A DNA stretch of 35,409 nt from an uncultured Muribaculaceae bacterium (GTDB lineage: Bacteria; Bacteroidota; Bacteroidia; Bacteroidales; Muribaculaceae): positions 1-35,409 of the forward strand of contig CAJTTG010000013.1 in assembly GCA_910579185.1 (NCBI GenBank), given 5' to 3'. Every line of letters begins with the position of its first letter. Position 1 is the stretch's first letter. The notes under the pieces are model-generated. The model saw nothing but the letters and a program-made list of their open reading frames with translations. It searched no databases and was not told the DNA's origin. Below are positions 32,775 through 35,409 of this stretch, one piece after another. The position numbers and the translations under genes are program-made.

Positions 32775-32862
32775 TACCCCGATGTTAAGAGTATAGAGTT
32801 GGAGAGTTAGAGAGTTAAGAGTTGGAGAGTTGGTGGGGATAATTGGGAGAGGTGGTTGATGG

Positions 32863-33489
32863 TCAGAGGGTGCCGAGCTCGACGGCGACGGCGACACGCT
32901 CGATGATGGCGTCTTTGCGGTCTTTTTCGGGGCGGTAGTCGACTTTGAGGTTGACACCGAAGAATCGTCCGAATGTCTGCCAGAATCCGGCACGGAAGGA
33001 GCCGAGAAATGCTTTGATGATGCTGTAGCCGGATTGGTTTGTTTCTCTTTTGATCAGCTTGCAGAGCATCTGAGCCTGCGATTTGGTGAATGTCTTGAGG
33101 ACGGGTTTGTATTGCTTGAAAATGGCGTTCTCCATCCGCTTGAGGTATTCGTCGCGCTCTTTCTGGGTTGGGAAAGTCTCGATGTATTCGTAGGTTTCAA
33201 GCAGGGTTTCGCAGATCAGCTTGGCGTAGGGGAGCGTTTTTTTGACATCGCGTACCGTCCGCCAGTAAAATTCCTCTTCTTTCTTGTTCTTGAATTTGAG
33301 GGGAGGGAATACGGTGACTTCGTTGAGGACGATCATTTTCACTTCCTCGTCGTCGATCGTGGTGTAGTAGTATCCCTTTGCATATCGCACACGTCCGTCG
33401 CCCGGTTCCGGCAGCTCGAGCAGCTGCGGTTCCTGTGGGCTTGCAGATAGGGCAAGGATGGCGAGGATTGTGGCTAATATGTATCTCAT
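32863..33489 (-). CDS. DUF4294-family exported protein
   Basis: Encodes 208 residues. A signal peptide (MRYILATILAILALSAS) is followed by a helical, Lys/Glu-rich protein. The pattern EVTVFPPLKFKNKKEEEFYW with LVRDVKKTLPYAKL-like and LETYEYIE segments matches my memory of DUF4294, a family restricted to Bacteroidota. No catalytic residues are evident. Its function is unknown. It lies on the minus strand 69 bases downstream of nadB's stop. Confidence 0.8.
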   Translation of the reverse strand: MRYILATILAILALSASPQEPQLLELPEPGDGRVRYAKGYYYTTIDDEEVKMIVLNEVTVFPPLKFKNKKEEEFYWRTVRDVKKTLPYAKLICETLLETYEYIETFPTQKERDEYLKRMENAIFKQYKPVLKTFTKSQAQMLCKLIKRETNQSGYSIIKAFLGSFRAGFWQTFGRFFGVNLKVDYRPEKDRKDAIIERVAVAVELGTL

Positions 33490-33558
33490 TTCAAGGGTTG
33501 GTCTGTTTCAGCACATAGGTTAAAGTTATAACGCTAAAACAGAGAAAAATGTGTGGTG

Positions 33559-35142
33559 TCAGATCTCTTTTTTCGGCACCGGAGGATAATCGACTGTGTA
33601 GTGGAGACCGCGAGATTCTTTCCTCTCCTTGGCCTGCCGCATGATGAGGTAGCCTACGTTGATGATGTTTCGGAGCTCGCAGATCTCGCGCGATGCCTTA
33701 GAGCATTTGAAGAGTCGTTCGGTTTCCTCGTAAAGGATGTCGAGTCTGTTCCAGGCGCGGTCGAGGCGGAGGTTGCTGCGCACGATGCCTACATAGGCAC
33801 TCATTATCTGTCCGACTTCCTTGATGCTCTGAGTTATCAGCACCATTTCTTCGGGATGGGTGGTTCCTTCGTCGTTCCAGTCGGGGACATCGTGGCGCAG
33901 GTCGTAGTGTGAAATGTTGGCCTGAGCATGTCGGGCGGCGGCATCGGCATAGACGACGGCCTCGATCAGAGAGTTGGAGGCAAGGCGGTTTCCGCCGTGA
34001 AGTCCCGTGCAGGAACATTCGCCTACGGCATAGAGGCGCGAGATTGAGGATTGTCCGTCGAGGTCGACGAGGATGCCTCCGCAGAGGTAGTGGGCTGCCG
34101 GGGCAACAGGTATGTAGTCCTTGGTGATGTCGATGCCAAGGGATAGGCATTTTGCGTAGATGTTGGGGAAGTGGCGGCGAGTTTCTTCCGGATCCTTGTG
34201 GGTCACGTCGAGATATACGTGGTCGTCGCCATGGAGTTTCATTTCCGAGTCGATGGCTCGTGCCACAATGTCGCGTGGGGCGAGCGAGAGGCGCGGATCG
34301 TATTTGTGCATGAATTCCTCGCCGCGGAGATTTCGCAGGACGGCACCGTAGCCACGCATGGCCTCGGTGATGAGGAACGAAGGCCGGTCGCCGGGGTGAT
34401 ACAGGGCGGTGGGGTGGAATTGGATGAACTCCATGTCCTTAACGGTTCCTTTTGCGCGGTAGACCATGGCGATGCCGTCGCCGGTTGCCACGAGGGGATT
34501 TGTGGTCGTGGTGTAGACAGCACCGACACCTCCGGTAGCCATCAGGGTCACCCGGGCCAGGAATTTGTCGACGGTTCCTGTCTCGGGGTTGAGAACGTAA
34601 GCACCGTAGCAAGTGATGTCGGGTGTCCGACGTGTCACAATCTTTCCAAGATGGTGCTGCGTTATGATCTCGATAGCGAAGTGGTTTTCAAAAATGTCGA
34701 TATAGGGATTCTCCCGAACCTGACGGATGAGGCTCTGCTGAATTTCGAAGCCGGTGTTGTCGGCATGGTGGAGAATACGGAATTCCGAGTGTCCGCCTTC
34801 GCGGTGGAGATCGAACTCGCCATCTTCCTTGCGGTCGAAATCCACACCCCATTGAAGCAGCTGGCGGATCTGCTCCGGAGCTCCTTTGACCACTTTTTCC
34901 ACGGCTTTCGGGTCGCTGAGCCAGTCGCCAGCTACCATAGTATCGTGGATGTGTTTGTCGAAATCGTCCACTTCGAGGTTGGTCACCGAGGCCACACCAC
35001 CCTGAGCGAGCGCAGTGTTAGCTTCATCGAGAGTTGTCTTGCAGACCAAAGCCACTTTTGCACCGGCACCGGCAACCTTCAGCGCGAAGCTCATACCGGC
35101 GATGCCAGATCCTATCACGAGATAATCATATTCGTAAGTCAT
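33559..35142 (-). CDS. nadB: L-aspartate oxidase NadB
   Basis: Encodes 527 residues from the ATG at 35142; a GTG two codons earlier is less likely. NadB oxidises L-aspartate to iminoaspartate, the first step of NAD synthesis. The FAD motif is near the start (DYLVIGSGIAGMSFALKVA); ANTALAQGGVASV, FHPTALYHPGDRPSFLI, TEAMRGYGAVLRN, and SCTGLHGGNRLASNSLIEA follow. It belongs to the same flavoprotein superfamily as SdhA but lacks the covalent-FAD HSIAAQGG and is shorter. The usual partner NadA is not in the window. Confidence 0.95.
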   Translation of the reverse strand: MTYEYDYLVIGSGIAGMSFALKVAGAGAKVALVCKTTLDEANTALAQGGVASVTNLEVDDFDKHIHDTMVAGDWLSDPKAVEKVVKGAPEQIRQLLQWGVDFDRKEDGEFDLHREGGHSEFRILHHADNTGFEIQQSLIRQVRENPYIDIFENHFAIEIITQHHLGKIVTRRTPDITCYGAYVLNPETGTVDKFLARVTLMATGGVGAVYTTTTNPLVATGDGIAMVYRAKGTVKDMEFIQFHPTALYHPGDRPSFLITEAMRGYGAVLRNLRGEEFMHKYDPRLSLAPRDIVARAIDSEMKLHGDDHVYLDVTHKDPEETRRHFPNIYAKCLSLGIDITKDYIPVAPAAHYLCGGILVDLDGQSSISRLYAVGECSCTGLHGGNRLASNSLIEAVVYADAAARHAQANISHYDLRHDVPDWNDEGTTHPEEMVLITQSIKEVGQIMSAYVGIVRSNLRLDRAWNRLDILYEETERLFKCSKASREICELRNIINVGYLIMRQAKERKESRGLHYTVDYPPVPKKEI

Positions 35143-35186
35143 AGTCACTTCAATTAAATCAGTTCAGTGTCTGTTTAATGATGACG

Positions 35187-35217
35187 CAAAAGTAGTGATT
35201 ATTTCGCTCTGAGGCAA
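35187..35217 (-). promoter_or_regulatory. Bacteroidota-type promoter for nadB
   Basis: Minus strand: TTG (plus 35215-35217), 20 nt, TACTTTTG (plus 35187-35194). Two exact copies of AAATCAGTTCA (35157-35167 and 35221-35231) flank it. Confidence 0.75.
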
Positions 35218-35269
35218 AACAAATCAGTTCAATTTGAGGATAGATTAACCTGCCGTCGGAAAAGAAGAT

Positions 35270-35295
35270 GGGCCGCGATGTTGAGGTCGCGGCCC
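35270..35295 (-). terminator. Terminator-like hairpin for the partial minus-strand gene
   Basis: GGGCCGCGA pairs perfectly with TCGCGGCCC around an 8-nt loop. On the minus strand it is followed by ATCTTCTTTTCC. It lies between the partial gene and nadB. Confidence 0.7.
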
Positions 35296-35357
35296 GGTAT
35301 GGCTATTATGATAGATAATTGTATGCTGAGTTGTTGAATTTTGGTTGTGGGGGAGGA

Positions 35358-35409
35358 TCAGCGGTAGTCGGCGAAACGTTTCTGGAGCTCCTGACGGGCG
35401 AAGAAGATG
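35358..35409 (-). CDS. C-terminal end of a gene cut by the window edge
   Basis: The minus strand is open from the window edge to a TGA at 35358-35360, giving a C-terminus of IFFARQELQKRFADYR. The frame is protein-like (charged amphipathic helix), and a terminator hairpin follows. Too little is visible to identify the protein. Confidence 0.5.
   Translation of the reverse strand, partial: IFFARQELQKRFADYR

Larger units (their letters stand above)
32470..32862. repeat. Repeat-rich intergenic region between convergent genes
   Basis: About 390 bases without a supportable gene. It alternates purine-rich runs built from GAGAGTT/GAGAGTTGGA/GAGTATAGAGTT units (about 32470-32515, 32575-32615 and 32780-32840) with REP-like modules at 32550 and 32758 and a second module (CCGACAGGGCTGA, 32643-32655, and TCCCTACAGGGTTGA, 32692-32706). 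The ORF spanning it is an artefact of repeats. Confidence 0.8.

Noticed and set aside
32470..32840. Possible CRISPR array from the GAGAGTT repeats
   Set aside because: Units are short, irregular and without spacers of even length; no cas genes nearby.
34171..35157. Plus-strand frame of 328 codons opposite nadB
   Set aside because: Antisense shadow of nadB, covering its promoter as well.

Overview
The window looks like chromosomal DNA of a gut-type Bacteroidales bacterium, plausibly Muribaculaceae. This is inferred from gene content and promoter style, without a database search. Supporting signs are repeated Bacteroidota-type -7 elements (TAnnTTTG, several with a TTG about 20 nt upstream), a three-gene B-type succinate dehydrogenase/fumarate reductase, an LptE-TPR-SecG cluster, a DUF4294 protein, secreted GH2 and GH27 glycosidases, and RHS proteins with the Bacteroidota-style core ending.

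Region 1 (1-10261) is an accessory polymorphic-toxin locus. It starts inside an RHS protein whose AT-rich C-terminal tip carries an HExxGH metal-binding motif. A chain of small secreted, lipoprotein, membrane or cytosolic proteins follows, probably immunity genes. A second, short RHS protein (4431-6038) has its own signal peptide fused directly to the RHS core and a different tip with an ordered His...Asn-Cys pair. It overlaps a two-helix membrane protein. Next come a degenerate RHS fragment, a 490-bp tandem duplication carrying a three-helix membrane gene, remnants of a second copy of an upstream gene pair, and two paralogous lipoproteins. No transposase, integrase or CRISPR array was seen.

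Region 2 (10262-14101, minus strand) holds a papain-like C1 peptidase, a glucosaminidase, the queuosine-precursor genes queF and queC, and a small charged protein. A strong convergent terminator separates it from region 1.

Region 3 (14102-18006) is the sdhC-sdhA-sdhB operon with a good promoter and a strong terminator. Region 4 (18007-23604) has an EamA transporter, an AraC-type regulator, a secreted GH27 alpha-galactosidase, and a divergent pair made of a flippase-like membrane protein and a single-pass membrane protein.

Region 5 (23605-27915) is housekeeping: pfkA directly joined to an RsmF-type rRNA methyltransferase gene, then lptE, a TPR-like protein and secG, ending in a strong terminator. 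Region 6 (27916-35409) holds a secreted GH2 beta-galactosidase, a U32 peptidase-family (TrhP-like) protein, a repeat-rich intergenic stretch with REP-like hairpins, a DUF4294 protein, nadB, and the last codons of one more minus-strand gene.

The most interesting material is region 1: an RHS core used as a repeated platform for unrelated toxin tips, a tip cassette that seems to have gained its own secretion signal, and an immunity-gene array with visible duplication and decay.
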